63,408 bases of DNA from Clostridiales bacterium. Its GTDB lineage: Bacteria; Bacillota; Clostridia; Christensenellales; Borkfalkiaceae. A program made the position numbers and the translations under genes. The stretch spans positions 1 through 63,408 of the forward strand of contig SVIN01000011.1 in NCBI GenBank assembly GCA_015069495.1, written 5' to 3'. Shown piece after piece: positions 36,029-43,633 of the stretch. Within the stretch, counting starts at the first letter, position 1. Each line of letters begins with the position of its first letter. Under the pieces are notes generated by a model. It saw only the letters and a list, made by a program, of their open reading frames with translations, was not told the DNA's origin and did no database searches.

Positions 36029-36545
36029 GTATAGCTTTCTTGAAAAGTTGCAGGGAAAATTACAGGATTTACCGAAACGAGAGGTAGAAGAGCGTATCAA
36101 TTTTTACAGTGAAATGATAGACGATCGCATGGAAGAGGGGCTTTCGGAAGAGGAAGCTGTTACGGCGGTCGGAACGGTGGAAGAAATTGCATTTCAAATC
36201 TCGGAAGAACTTCGCCTTGGCAATTCTCCGAAAATGAAAAAGGCGAAACGAAAATTGCGGGCGTGGGAAATCGTTCTCTTGGTTCTCGGTTCTCCGCTTT
36301 GGGTAGCACTTTTACTTGCGGTGTTTGCCGTGGTGATTAGTCTTTACGCGGTACTGTGGTCGGTAAACCTTTGTCTGTGGGCGGTGGAATTGCCGTTTAT
36401 GCTTTTCTCGTTGATATCCAAAGGTTTGTTGTTTGGCTGTACAAACCTCACCCAAGGCTCTTGGTATTTGACCAAAAACGGTTGTTCATTGATAAAAAGA
36501 TTTTTTTCGGGGAAGGAGATGAAATATGAAAACGAGGAAATTTAA
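36021..36545 (+). CDS. HAAS/DUF1700 domain membrane protein
   Basis: A 174-residue protein starting at TTG 36021, eight nt after GGGAGG. The N-terminal helical domain (MTKYSFLEKLQGKLQDLPKR..., DDRMEEGLSEEEAVTAVGT) is the HAAS signature; two to three transmembrane helices follow (about 85-140). HAAS proteins next to PadR are believed to bind or sense for the regulator. It overlaps the DUF4097 gene by 20 nt. Confidence 0.85.
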   Translation: MTKYSFLEKLQGKLQDLPKREVEERINFYSEMIDDRMEEGLSEEEAVTAVGTVEEIAFQISEELRLGNSPKMKKAKRKLRAWEIVLLVLGSPLWVALLLAVFAVVISLYAVLWSVNLCLWAVELPFMLFSLISKGLLFGCTNLTQGSWYLTKNGCSLIKRFFSGKEMKYENEEI

Positions 36546-37695
36546 AAATATTACACTTGGTTGTGTGACGTGTTTTTGCTTTGGATTGTCCCTTGTAGGA
36601 TTTAGCTCTTGCAAAGAATCGTTTACGATGCGGGAAGATTTGGTTGCTGATGCCTTTGAAAATATTACCATCGATACCAAAACCGTGGATATTGATTTTA
36701 TGCTTGCCACGGACGGCGAATGCAGGGTAATCACGCCCGAAAGAGCGGGTTTGCAATATACCGTGATCGTACAAGATGGAACTTTACGGGTAAAACTGAA
36801 CGATACGCGCAAGTGGTACCAATATATACGTTTCAAATTTGAAACACCAAGCGTGACGGTGTATTTACCTGATGCGGTTTATAAAAATCTTACAATTGAT
36901 AGCACTACAGGGGATATAAATATTCCGCAGGGTTTATCTTTTGAAAACGTTGCGATTGATATATCCACGGGTGACGTTGAATGCGACGCCACCGTCACTG
37001 GAAATATGAAGATTGAAACTTCTACAGGTGATATTGAGGTTGGAAACGCGATGGCAAAATCGGTGGAAGTTTCTACAACGACAGGGGATATCGAAATTGA
37101 AAACACGCAAGCGGGCGACATGGTTATCAACGTAACAACGGGCGATGTAGAGTTAGATAACGTTACTTGTACCAGTCTAACAACCGAAGGCGATACGGGC
37201 GATTTTACTGCAGACAACGTGAAAACCGCGGAAATGTTTTATGTGAAACGTACAACGGGTAAGGTTATCATACAGAAGATAACGGCGGGGGCATTGACGG
37301 TTGACAAGACAACTGGGAAAATGGATATTTCGACCGCTGTTTGCGGGGACGTGCAATTGTCTGTAACGACAGGCTCTGCGCAGATAGCGGATATGACGTG
37401 CGCCAACTTCACTTCCACGGGCAGTACGGGGGATTTGACCATGGATAATGTGGTGGCTTCGGGGAAATTCACCATGGATAGAAATACGGGGGATATTACC
37501 TTTAACGGTTGCGACGCAGGGGAAATCGAGGTGGAAACTACCACGGGGAGCGTAACAGGTACCTTATTAAGCGAAAAAATATTCATCGCGCGCAGTACCT
37601 CTGGACGCGTTGACACACCTGAAACCTTGACGGGCGGTAAATGTAAAATTACGACAACTTCAGGGAAAATTAAGATTGAAATAAAATCCAACTAA
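36526..37695 (+). CDS. DUF4097 beta-repeat lipoprotein
   Basis: A 389-residue secreted protein with lipobox GFSSC (C29) and a long array of short beta repeats marked by TTGDI, STGDV, TTGKM and similar, characteristic of the DUF4097 (adhesin-like) right-handed beta-helix. AAGGAGATG precedes the ATG. Third gene of the padR cassette; proposed to be a surface effector whose exact function is unknown. Confidence 0.85.
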   Translation: MKTRKFKNITLGCVTCFCFGLSLVGFSSCKESFTMREDLVADAFENITIDTKTVDIDFMLATDGECRVITPERAGLQYTVIVQDGTLRVKLNDTRKWYQYIRFKFETPSVTVYLPDAVYKNLTIDSTTGDINIPQGLSFENVAIDISTGDVECDATVTGNMKIETSTGDIEVGNAMAKSVEVSTTTGDIEIENTQAGDMVINVTTGDVELDNVTCTSLTTEGDTGDFTADNVKTAEMFYVKRTTGKVIIQKITAGALTVDKTTGKMDISTAVCGDVQLSVTTGSAQIADMTCANFTSTGSTGDLTMDNVVASGKFTMDRNTGDITFNGCDAGEIEVETTTGSVTGTLLSEKIFIARSTSGRVDTPETLTGGKCKITTTSGKIKIEIKSN

Positions 37696-37726
37696 CACGC
37701 ACCAATTTATACGCGCGCACATATAG

Positions 37727-37746
37727 TATAATATGAGGTTTCCTCA
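37727..37746 (+). promoter_or_regulatory. -10 box and small palindrome before the Cys-rich gene
   Basis: TATAAT at 37727-37732 without a recognisable -35, followed at 37734-37746 by the palindrome TGAGG-TTT-CCTCA, a possible operator or 5' hairpin. Confidence 0.45.
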
Positions 37747-37772
37747 AATACACAAGAAGGAATGAAAATACT

Positions 37773-38267
37773 ATGTGCAACGTTTGTAATATGGGTATCG
37801 GCAATCGCAGCGGCTGTGCTAGCACCTTCCAAACCGCGGGCAATCAATGTTCGTGCGGGTGTTGGAACGGAACTTGGCAACGGGTATGCCGTGATGGATG
37901 CGGAAACTTGATTGTACGCAATGCTGTGGCTCGCAATTCGTGTGGTTGCGGATGCAGTTGTGGTTGCGGTTGTGGTTGCGGTTGTGGTTGTTGTCATCAT
38001 CATTCGTGTTGTTGTCCGTGCGGCGGCGCAGGGAGTAATCCCCCCACGACTGGCAACAACGGCAGTACGGGTACGAATACCAACGGAGTATTTCGTTGTG
38101 TGACGTTCTGCGGGTATGGTGTCGGTCAAGCGAACGCCAGCCAAGGAACGGTAACTCAAGCAGACACGCCTTTTGGGTGTAATTGCGCGGCTGCGTATTA
38201 TGCGCGTCAATATGGTTTGACTTGTGACGACAATGCAGAATGCTCGTATAACTTTACCAATGATTAA
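37773..38267 (+). CDS. Extremely cysteine-rich Gly-Cys repeat protein
   Basis: A 164-residue protein with 28 cysteines (17%). I do not recognise a named family. Layout: N-terminal MCNVCNMGIGNRSGC; CSCGCWNGTWQRVCRDGCGN; a core of alternating Gly-Cys (about residues 56-74) running into CC, HHH, SCCCPCGG; a Gly/Asn/Thr linker; and a C-terminal domain with six further cysteines ending ECSYNFTND. No signal peptide. The long open frame ends 6 nt before a terminator, which supports it. GAAGGA lies about 12 nt before the ATG. Metal storage or a cross-linked coat/envelope component are inferences. It follows the padR cassette but has its own -10 element. Confidence 0.72.
   Translation: MCNVCNMGIGNRSGCASTFQTAGNQCSCGCWNGTWQRVCRDGCGNLIVRNAVARNSCGCGCSCGCGCGCGCGCCHHHSCCCPCGGAGSNPPTTGNNGSTGTNTNGVFRCVTFCGYGVGQANASQGTVTQADTPFGCNCAAAYYARQYGLTCDDNAECSYNFTND
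37941..37992 (+). repeat. GGTTGC/GGTTGT hexanucleotide repeat
   Basis: Tandem 6/12-bp units encode the Gly-Cys core. Gain or loss of units keeps the frame, so length variation would change cysteine number. Confidence 0.75.
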
Positions 38268-38273
38268 AATGAG

Positions 38274-38298
38274 AGCGGCGGGGAAAACCGTCGCTTTT
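38274..38298 (+). terminator. Terminator of the Cys-rich gene
   Basis: AGCGGCGG/CCGTCGCT stem (one G-T pair), GGAAAA-type loop, then TTTT. Confidence 0.7.
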
Positions 38299-38337
38299 CC
38301 TTTGTTTGAAATGGTGAAAATTGGGCATACTTATACA

Positions 38338-39174
38338 ATGGAAAAATTGCGCGGGCTTTACCGCTATTTGCGGGAAAAATACAATTTGTTATCGGTGAAG
38401 AAATACACAACCTTGGCGGGTACGTTGGTGTTTTTCTTGATTATGTCCATCGTGCCTTTATCCTTTTGGCTGAGTTTGCTGATAGGGCGATTGCCCATTC
38501 AAACCGAACAAGTCTTGGCATTGCCCGTTTTTGAATCGGTGAAAGATATTTTACTTTACGTACAAAAGGAAGCTGCAAATGCAACCGCGGGCGCGTCGGT
38601 GGTGTTGATTGTGACCACTTTGTATTCGTCTACCAATCTATTTTATCAGATGCGCCGAAGCGGGGAATTGATTTACGATTACCACCCCGAACATCAAGGT
38701 CTAAAAATTCGTTTGGGTGCGTTGGTACTGTTGATTATCGTGGTGGCGACTGTTGCTGTATTTTCCTTGGCGTTTGCTTTCGGCAGTCTTATTTTTTCGC
38801 GCTTATTATCACAGGCATGGGAACGGGTGGCGGATTACGCCTTGTTGGGGGCGGTATCTTTTTTTCTGGTGTGGTTGCTCAATATGTATATTTGTCCGTT
38901 TAAGGCAAAGATGCGTTGGTTCATTCCAGGTACCATTATCACCCTTATGGCGTGGACGGTGGCAGTCATCGGTTTTTCCGTGTATCTCAAGATTAGCAAC
39001 GTGACTCGTTTGTACGGCGCGCTTAGCACCATCATCGTCTTTTTGCTGTGGTTATATTTGTTGATGGTGGGGTTTATTGTCGGGGTAATATTCAACAGTG
39101 AAAAAATTTCCAAAATACAGAAAAAACAAAAACGGCGCAAGAAAAAGGAAAAAGAACACATACTGTTTTCATGA
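38338..39174 (+). CDS. YihY/BrkB-type membrane protein
   Basis: A 278-residue integral membrane protein with about six helices and the family outline (TLAGTLVFFLIMSIVPL, LYGALSTIIVFLLWLYLLMVGFIVGVIFN). Once taken for RNase BN, the family is now regarded as a transporter or envelope protein of unknown substrate; the basic C-terminal tail (QKKQKRRKKKEKE) is cytoplasmic. The frame is open upstream into the terminator, so I place the start at ATG 38338 by family comparison; neither this nor ATG 38311 has a ribosome site. Confidence 0.8.
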   Translation: MEKLRGLYRYLREKYNLLSVKKYTTLAGTLVFFLIMSIVPLSFWLSLLIGRLPIQTEQVLALPVFESVKDILLYVQKEAANATAGASVVLIVTTLYSSTNLFYQMRRSGELIYDYHPEHQGLKIRLGALVLLIIVVATVAVFSLAFAFGSLIFSRLLSQAWERVADYALLGAVSFFLVWLLNMYICPFKAKMRWFIPGTIITLMAWTVAVIGFSVYLKISNVTRLYGALSTIIVFLLWLYLLMVGFIVGVIFNSEKISKIQKKQKRRKKKEKEHILFS

Positions 39175-39569
39175 AAAAAAGAATAAACAGTCCATTGTTG
39201 GTAGGCATATTATCTTTATTGGCACTCTTTTCGGGGGCGAACTTAGGGGAATTGAAAGAAATCACCAAACCCCATTTGGGGGTGTATGAGTGCACGGAAG
39301 CGCGTTTGGCGGAGCAAAACTTTTTAGACCGCTTTGACAAAATTGAGTTGGAATTAAATGCAGATGAAACTTTCACCCTATATTATTGTGAAAAGGGCGG
39401 GAGGATGCGCAAGGAAAACGGTCGATACCAATACGACCGAGAAAAGGAAACGCTCACCCTTATGGGGGGACCGTTACGTAAAGAATTTCCCTTAAAACAA
39501 GGCATGCTGACTTTATATTTTACCATGGGGAAAGAGCCGTTGATGCTTATTTTTAAACAAAAATCATAA
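39171..39569 (+). CDS. Small secreted protein, unknown
   Basis: A 132-residue protein with an N-terminal hydrophobic signal (about 8-23), no lipobox, and a compact beta-rich domain: GVYECTEARLAEQNFLDRFDKI, FTLYYCEKGG, ETLTLMGGPL. No named family. It overlaps yihY as ATGA and ends at a terminator. Confidence 0.65.
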   Translation: MKKRINSPLLVGILSLLALFSGANLGELKEITKPHLGVYECTEARLAEQNFLDRFDKIELELNADETFTLYYCEKGGRMRKENGRYQYDREKETLTLMGGPLRKEFPLKQGMLTLYFTMGKEPLMLIFKQKS

Positions 39570-39571
39570 AA

Positions 39572-39602
39572 ATCGGGGTAAAATAACCCCGATAAATTTT
39601 TT
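39572..39602 (+). terminator. Terminator after the yihY unit
   Basis: Perfect ATCGGGGT/ACCCCGAT stem, six-nt loop, then AAATTTTTT. Confidence 0.8.
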
Positions 39603-39634
39603 AAAAGAAATATGAACAAATGTTCGCAAAATGC

Positions 39635-39663
39635 TTGCAATTTAAAAAAGAGTGTGATATAAT
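39635..39663 (+). promoter_or_regulatory. Sigma-A promoter for the helicase
   Basis: TTGCAA, 17 nt, TATAAT at 39658-39663. The start point would fall within about five nt of the ATG at 39674, so the message would have almost no leader. Confidence 0.7.
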
Positions 39664-39673
39664 ATGAATAATC

Positions 39674-40927
39674 ATGGAAGTAGCATTAACCGCCGACCAA
39701 GAACGCGCGCAAAATTTAATCATTGAATGGTATACCAATACCGATGACCAAGTGTTCGTTTTATCAGGTTATGCGGGCACGGGTAAAACCTTCTTGATAG
39801 ATTACCTTATCAATAAGGTGTTACGCTTAAAGGTTGGTACGGAGGCGGTGTTCGTGTCCCCGACGGGGAAAGCGGCGGCGAACCTTGTGAAAAACGGTAC
39901 GCTGGCGGGGACTGTGCACAGTTTGATATACATACGAAACGAGGACGACTTTGACGTGGATGAAAACGGGGAAATTCTCGAACGTGAGGAACTGTCCTTT
40001 ATCAAGAAAGAAAAGATTGACGAGAAAATCAAACTGATTATCATTGACGAAGCCTCGATGATCAACGAAACGGTACTAAATGATTTGCTTAGTTTTGGGG
40101 TGAAATGTTTATTCAGCGGTGACGGGGCGCAATTACCGCCCGTCAACGGAACTTGTCCGTTGCTTGCCAATCCCCACTATACCATGAAAGAAATTGTGCG
40201 CCAAGCGGCGGACAATCCCATCATCCGCGTGGCGACTATGGCAAGGCAGGGGCAACTCATTCCTTATGGAAACTATGGCGATCGCGTATGCGTGATACGT
40301 AAAGAGGCGCTGTCGCGTGCGGAACGCAAACGCCTATTTCTAAAGGCGGATCAAATTATCTGCGGTCGAAATTTTACTCGCAACAAACTGAACAGTGAGG
40401 TTCGCGGATATAAAGGAATTAAAGATTCCGCGCTGTTGCCCACTGAGGGGGAAAAATTGATCTGCACCCTCAACGATTGGGAAAAGACTTTGGACACGGG
40501 TAAAAAATTCCATTTGGTTAATGGGATTATTGGTACGGCTACGGATATAAAGGAACAGCAAGACGATTTGGCAACCATGGAGTTTCAAGCGGATTTCTTG
40601 GATTATGGGGTGAAAGTGCCTTTCGATGCGGGGATTTTCTTGTATGGAAAATTCAAACACGCCTACGGACAGCGGGCAGTGCATTTGGTAGACGGTACGG
40701 TGGTACACGAATATAATTACGAATTGCTTAGGCGTTTGAAAGCTGTCGCAGAAGAGCCCATTTGCCGTTTTGAATTTGCGTATGCGGTGACTTGTCATAA
40801 AGCGCAGGGATCAGAATTTGACTTTGTCATCGTCTTTGACGAGTCATGGGCATTTGGCGAGGAGCGGGATAGATGGTTGTATACAGCGATTACCCGCGCG
40901 AAAGAAAAATTGCTAATTATCCGATAA
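39674..40927 (+). CDS. RecD/Dda-like superfamily 1B DNA helicase
   Basis: A 417-residue ATPase with complete SF1 motifs: Walker A GYAGTGKT at residues 32-39, IIDEASM (motif II), GDGAQLPPV (motif III), and near the C-terminus VTCHKAQGSEFD (motif V) and YTAITRAKEKLLII (motif VI). Size and layout fit the short Dda-like group (AAA_30 plus UvrD_C_2) rather than full RecD2 of about 740 residues. It acts on DNA, probably 5'-3'. No ribosome site is visible before the ATG. No phage genes surround it. Confidence 0.85.
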   Translation: MEVALTADQERAQNLIIEWYTNTDDQVFVLSGYAGTGKTFLIDYLINKVLRLKVGTEAVFVSPTGKAAANLVKNGTLAGTVHSLIYIRNEDDFDVDENGEILEREELSFIKKEKIDEKIKLIIIDEASMINETVLNDLLSFGVKCLFSGDGAQLPPVNGTCPLLANPHYTMKEIVRQAADNPIIRVATMARQGQLIPYGNYGDRVCVIRKEALSRAERKRLFLKADQIICGRNFTRNKLNSEVRGYKGIKDSALLPTEGEKLICTLNDWEKTLDTGKKFHLVNGIIGTATDIKEQQDDLATMEFQADFLDYGVKVPFDAGIFLYGKFKHAYGQRAVHLVDGTVVHEYNYELLRRLKAVAEEPICRFEFAYAVTCHKAQGSEFDFVIVFDESWAFGEERDRWLYTAITRAKEKLLIIR

Positions 40928-40930
40928 TAC

Positions 40931-40960
40931 TTGACGAACACCCGCTGAATTTGTTATAAT
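40931..40960 (+). promoter_or_regulatory. Sigma-A promoter for the ttcA-like gene
   Basis: TTGACG, 18 nt, TATAAT at 40955-40960. Confidence 0.75.
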
Positions 40961-40985
40961 GCAAAAAAACTCGGAAGGTGTACAA

Positions 40986-41828
40986 ATGCCGAAAACGTTG
41001 GAAACATACCAAGAAATCGAACGGTCGATTATCACGACTTACCGCAAAACAATTTGGTCGCCCTTTGTTTTGGCGGTCAAAAAATATCATTTGATTGAGG
41101 CGGGGGATAAAATTGCCGTGTGTATTTCGGGCGGTAAAGACAGCATGCTGCTTGCCAAACTGATGCAGGAATTGCACCGCCACACCGACGTTCCGTTTGA
41201 AATGGTATTCTTGGTGATGGATCCAGGGTATAACCCTGAAAATCGTCAGCGTATCGAGGATAATGCGAAACTTCTCAACGTGCCGATTACGGTGTTTGAA
41301 AGCGACGTATTCGCCGCGGCGGAAAATGCCAATGCGGAATCGCCTTGTTATCTGTGTGCGCGTATGCGCCGCGGACATTTGTATGCGAAAGCCAAGGAGT
41401 TGGGATGCAACAAAATCGCATTAGGGCATCATAAAAGCGACGTGATTGAAACGACCTTGATGGGAATGTTGTACGGCGGCCAAATTCAAGGTATGCTGCC
41501 TCGCTTGAAAAGTACCAACTTCGAGGGGATGGAACTCATCCGTCCGATGTATTGCGTTTTGGAAAACGACGTGTTGCGTTGGCAAGAATATAACCATTTA
41601 AAATTCATTGCCTGCGCATGTCGGTTTACGAAAAATGTAACGGGCGGGGATGAGGACACTTTCTCCGCAAGGCGAAGGATAAAGGAATTGATTGCCGAAC
41701 TTAAAAAGGAAAACGATAACGTGGAAAACAATATTTTCCAAAGTATACACAACGTGCAGTTGGATACGTTGGTCGAATATAAACAGGACGGCAAAAAACA
41801 TTCGTTTTTAGAAAAATTAGATTCGTAA
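40986..41828 (+). CDS. TtcA-like tRNA thiolation enzyme
   Basis: A 280-residue PP-loop ATPase of the TtcA/TtuA group, which puts sulfur on tRNA bases such as C32 using an Fe-S cluster. PP-loop SGGKDS at residues 48-53; cluster cysteines CYLC (121, 124) and a later cysteine in FIACACRF; LGHHKSDVIET is typical. GGAAGGTG precedes the ATG at 40986. The modified base is inferred from the family; the E. coli enzyme makes 2-thiocytidine. Confidence 0.85.
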   Translation: MPKTLETYQEIERSIITTYRKTIWSPFVLAVKKYHLIEAGDKIAVCISGGKDSMLLAKLMQELHRHTDVPFEMVFLVMDPGYNPENRQRIEDNAKLLNVPITVFESDVFAAAENANAESPCYLCARMRRGHLYAKAKELGCNKIALGHHKSDVIETTLMGMLYGGQIQGMLPRLKSTNFEGMELIRPMYCVLENDVLRWQEYNHLKFIACACRFTKNVTGGDEDTFSARRRIKELIAELKKENDNVENNIFQSIHNVQLDTLVEYKQDGKKHSFLEKLDS

Positions 41829-41842
41829 TTGGTGTAACTTAG

Positions 41843-41870
41843 TCATAAATCCGAGTTTTCCGCATAAGAT
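41843..41870 (+). promoter_or_regulatory. Possible sigma-E promoter for yabPQ
   Basis: TCATAAA, 13 nt, CATAAGAT resembles the mother-cell sigma-E pattern KMATATT / CATACAHT (5 of 7 and 6 of 8 by eye). It fits the sporulation role of yabPQ. Confidence 0.5.
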
Positions 41871-41875
41871 AAAGC

Positions 41876-42127
41876 ATGCAGGAAAATAAACATTCGGTTT
41901 TGCTTGAACAAAAGAAAAATTTAACCATCAACGGCGTGGAAAGCGTCGTATCGTTTTCGGACGTGAAAATCGTTTTGGCGTTGCTCGGCGGAGAACGGAT
42001 GCAGGTGCTTGGCTCAGGGTTAAAAATTACGGGTTTCTCCAAAACCAGCGGAACGTTTACCGCGGAAGGAGAATTTATAGGGATATCTTACGGCGGAAAG
42101 AGCTTTGTCGCCAAGATATTTAAGTAA
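41876..42127 (+). CDS. yabP: Sporulation protein YabP
   Basis: An 83-residue beta-rich protein of the YabP/YqfC family, required for spore coat or cortex formation in the mother cell. LTINGVESVVSFSDVKIVL and MQVLGSGLKITGF are characteristic. The ATG lies about six nt after the sigma-E-like -10 and has no ribosome site. It abuts yabQ with no gap (TAA then ATG). Confidence 0.87.
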   Translation: MQENKHSVLLEQKKNLTINGVESVVSFSDVKIVLALLGGERMQVLGSGLKITGFSKTSGTFTAEGEFIGISYGGKSFVAKIFK

Positions 42128-42511
42128 ATGGATTCGAGGGGACAGCTCGTCTGCTTTCTTCTATCCTTGGCGGTAGGGTTTGTCGGGGGCTTGGCGTATG
42201 AGGCGGTGTATATACTTCGTTTTCTCTTTTCCTGCGACAAGGGGAAATGGAAAGGGATGGGCGTTGTGATAGATATATTCGGATGTCTGTGCTTCGCATT
42301 TTGGTGTATGCTGGCTTCGTTTTGTTTACAATTTCCCGATTTTCGGGGATATATTTGCCTTGCTTGGGTGCTCGGTTGCATAATTTATTTAAAAATTTTG
42401 CACAGAATACTTGCATTTTTGATAAAAGTATGCTATAATGTACTCGTCAGAATGCTAAACAAGGCAAAGAATAAGATAAAAACTCTTAAAGAAGAGAGGA
42501 AAGATATATGA
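42128..42511 (+). CDS. yabQ: Spore cortex protein YabQ
   Basis: A 127-residue membrane protein with three to four helices, of the YabQ family needed for cortex formation. Position directly after yabP and before divIC is the classic Bacillus/Clostridium order, which supports the call beyond the modest sequence signal (GGLAYEAVYILRFL). A vegetative promoter lies inside its 3' end at 42411-42439. Confidence 0.82.
   Translation: MDSRGQLVCFLLSLAVGFVGGLAYEAVYILRFLFSCDKGKWKGMGVVIDIFGCLCFAFWCMLASFCLQFPDFRGYICLAWVLGCIIYLKILHRILAFLIKVCYNVLVRMLNKAKNKIKTLKEERKDI
42411..42439 (+). promoter_or_regulatory. Internal sigma-A promoter for divIC-ppx
   Basis: TTGCAT, 17 nt, TATAAT within the coding part of yabQ; lets the division genes be expressed outside sporulation. 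Confidence 0.7.
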
Positions 42512-42771
42512 CACAAGAAAAAATGAGAAAAGTCATTTCGGCGTGCGTTTCCGCAGCGACCGTCTTATTCGTTTTGCTTTTAAGCTATTTGATTTATCAA
42601 TGGGCAACCATCAGCGTGTTGAAGAAACGCATTGCAGCCGCGGAAGCGGAAGTTGCTTATTGGCAGGAAATTGTGGATAAAGGTATCGAAGATGAAAGAT
42701 ATTTCGGTTCGGAAGAATACTTAAAACAAGCCATCATTGAGTTGCAAATGCTTCAGGAGAAAAATAAATGA
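42508..42771 (+). CDS. divIC: Septum formation initiator DivIC
   Basis: An 87-residue bitopic protein: one transmembrane helix (about 12-30) and an extracellular coiled coil (VLKKRIAAAEAEVAYWQEIV), typical of DivIC/FtsB, which forms a complex with FtsL and DivIB at the septum. AGAGGAAAG precedes the ATG. Overlaps yabQ by 4 nt and the next gene by 4 nt. Confidence 0.88.
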   Translation: MTQEKMRKVISACVSAATVLFVLLLSYLIYQWATISVLKKRIAAAEAEVAYWQEIVDKGIEDERYFGSEEYLKQAIIELQMLQEKNK

Positions 42772-43631
42772 GAAAATTTGCCGTAATAGACATCGGCTCG
42801 AATTCCGTTCGCCTCATGTTCGTGGCGGACGGAAAAGTTTTATATAAGAGCTTAAACACTACCCGTCTTGGCGAAGGGCTTGCAGACCAGCCATTATTAA
42901 AACCCGAGGCAATCGAACGCTCTGTAAAGGCGGTTTGCGATTTTTACCTGAAAGCCAAAACTGAGGGTGCGGAAAGGGTGTTTGCCTTTGCAACAGCGGC
43001 GGTACGCTCGGCGGAAAACCGTCAGTTGTTTTTGGATAAAGCGGAAAAGGATTGCGGGTTGCATATTGAGGTGATTTCGGGCGAGGAAGAAGCGGAAATC
43101 GGTATTTTGGGCGCGCTTGGCAATGCCGACGGCGGAGTGATTGACATAGGCGGTGCAAGCACGGAAATCGTGGTGAAACAATCGGGCGCGTTGATTTACA
43201 AAAAGAGTGTCAATATCGGCGTGGTGCGTTTAAAAGACCGTTGCGCTCGGGACCGCGACCGTTTGTATGAGGTTGCGGAAAGCGCCGCAAACGAATATGG
43301 AGTTGTTCCCATGGTAGATATGTATGGCATTGGCGGTACGGCTACCACCTTGGCTGCGTTACAGTTGGGTTTGGAAACCTATTCCTCTGAGGCGGTGACG
43401 GGTGCGGTGATTACCGCAGAACAAATGCAAGCGCTCGCAGACAAGCTCCTCTCGATGACTGTAGAAGAGATTGCTTCGCTCCCGTGTATGCCAAAGGGCA
43501 GGGCGGACGTATTGACGGGCGGTGCGGTGTTGTTCACTGTCTTAATGAAAAAGCTGGGCATTGCTCGTTTGATTGTCAGCGACCGCGATAACTTGGAAGG
43601 TTATGCAATAAAAAAAGGATATATGGATTAA
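42768..43631 (+). CDS. Ppx/GppA family phosphatase
   Basis: A 287-residue ASKHA-fold enzyme that hydrolyses inorganic polyphosphate or pppGpp. AVIDIGSNSVRLMF, FATAAVRSAENR, ISGEEEAEIG, GVIDIGGASTEIV and GIGGTATTLAAL are the family motifs. It is the two-domain short form without the C-terminal HD-like extension. Translationally coupled to divIC (ATGA). Which substrate it prefers cannot be read. Confidence 0.9.
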   Translation: MRKFAVIDIGSNSVRLMFVADGKVLYKSLNTTRLGEGLADQPLLKPEAIERSVKAVCDFYLKAKTEGAERVFAFATAAVRSAENRQLFLDKAEKDCGLHIEVISGEEEAEIGILGALGNADGGVIDIGGASTEIVVKQSGALIYKKSVNIGVVRLKDRCARDRDRLYEVAESAANEYGVVPMVDMYGIGGTATTLAALQLGLETYSSEAVTGAVITAEQMQALADKLLSMTVEEIASLPCMPKGRADVLTGGAVLFTVLMKKLGIARLIVSDRDNLEGYAIKKGYMD

Positions 43632-43633
43632 CA

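Noticed and set aside
37763-37912. A 49-codon frame overlapping the Cys-rich gene, with a signal-peptide-like start (MKILCATFVIWVSAIAAA)
   Set aside because: GAAGGA is only about one to two nt from its ATG, too close, and the frame ends inside the longer Cys-rich frame that fits the terminator. Kept as a remote alternative.
37912-38103. Val-rich frame inside the Cys-rich gene
   Set aside because: Product of reading the GGTTGC/GGTTGT repeat in another frame.
39674-40927. Phage origin for the Dda-like helicase
   Set aside because: Flanking genes are ordinary chromosomal genes and no phage gene, integrase or attachment site is visible.
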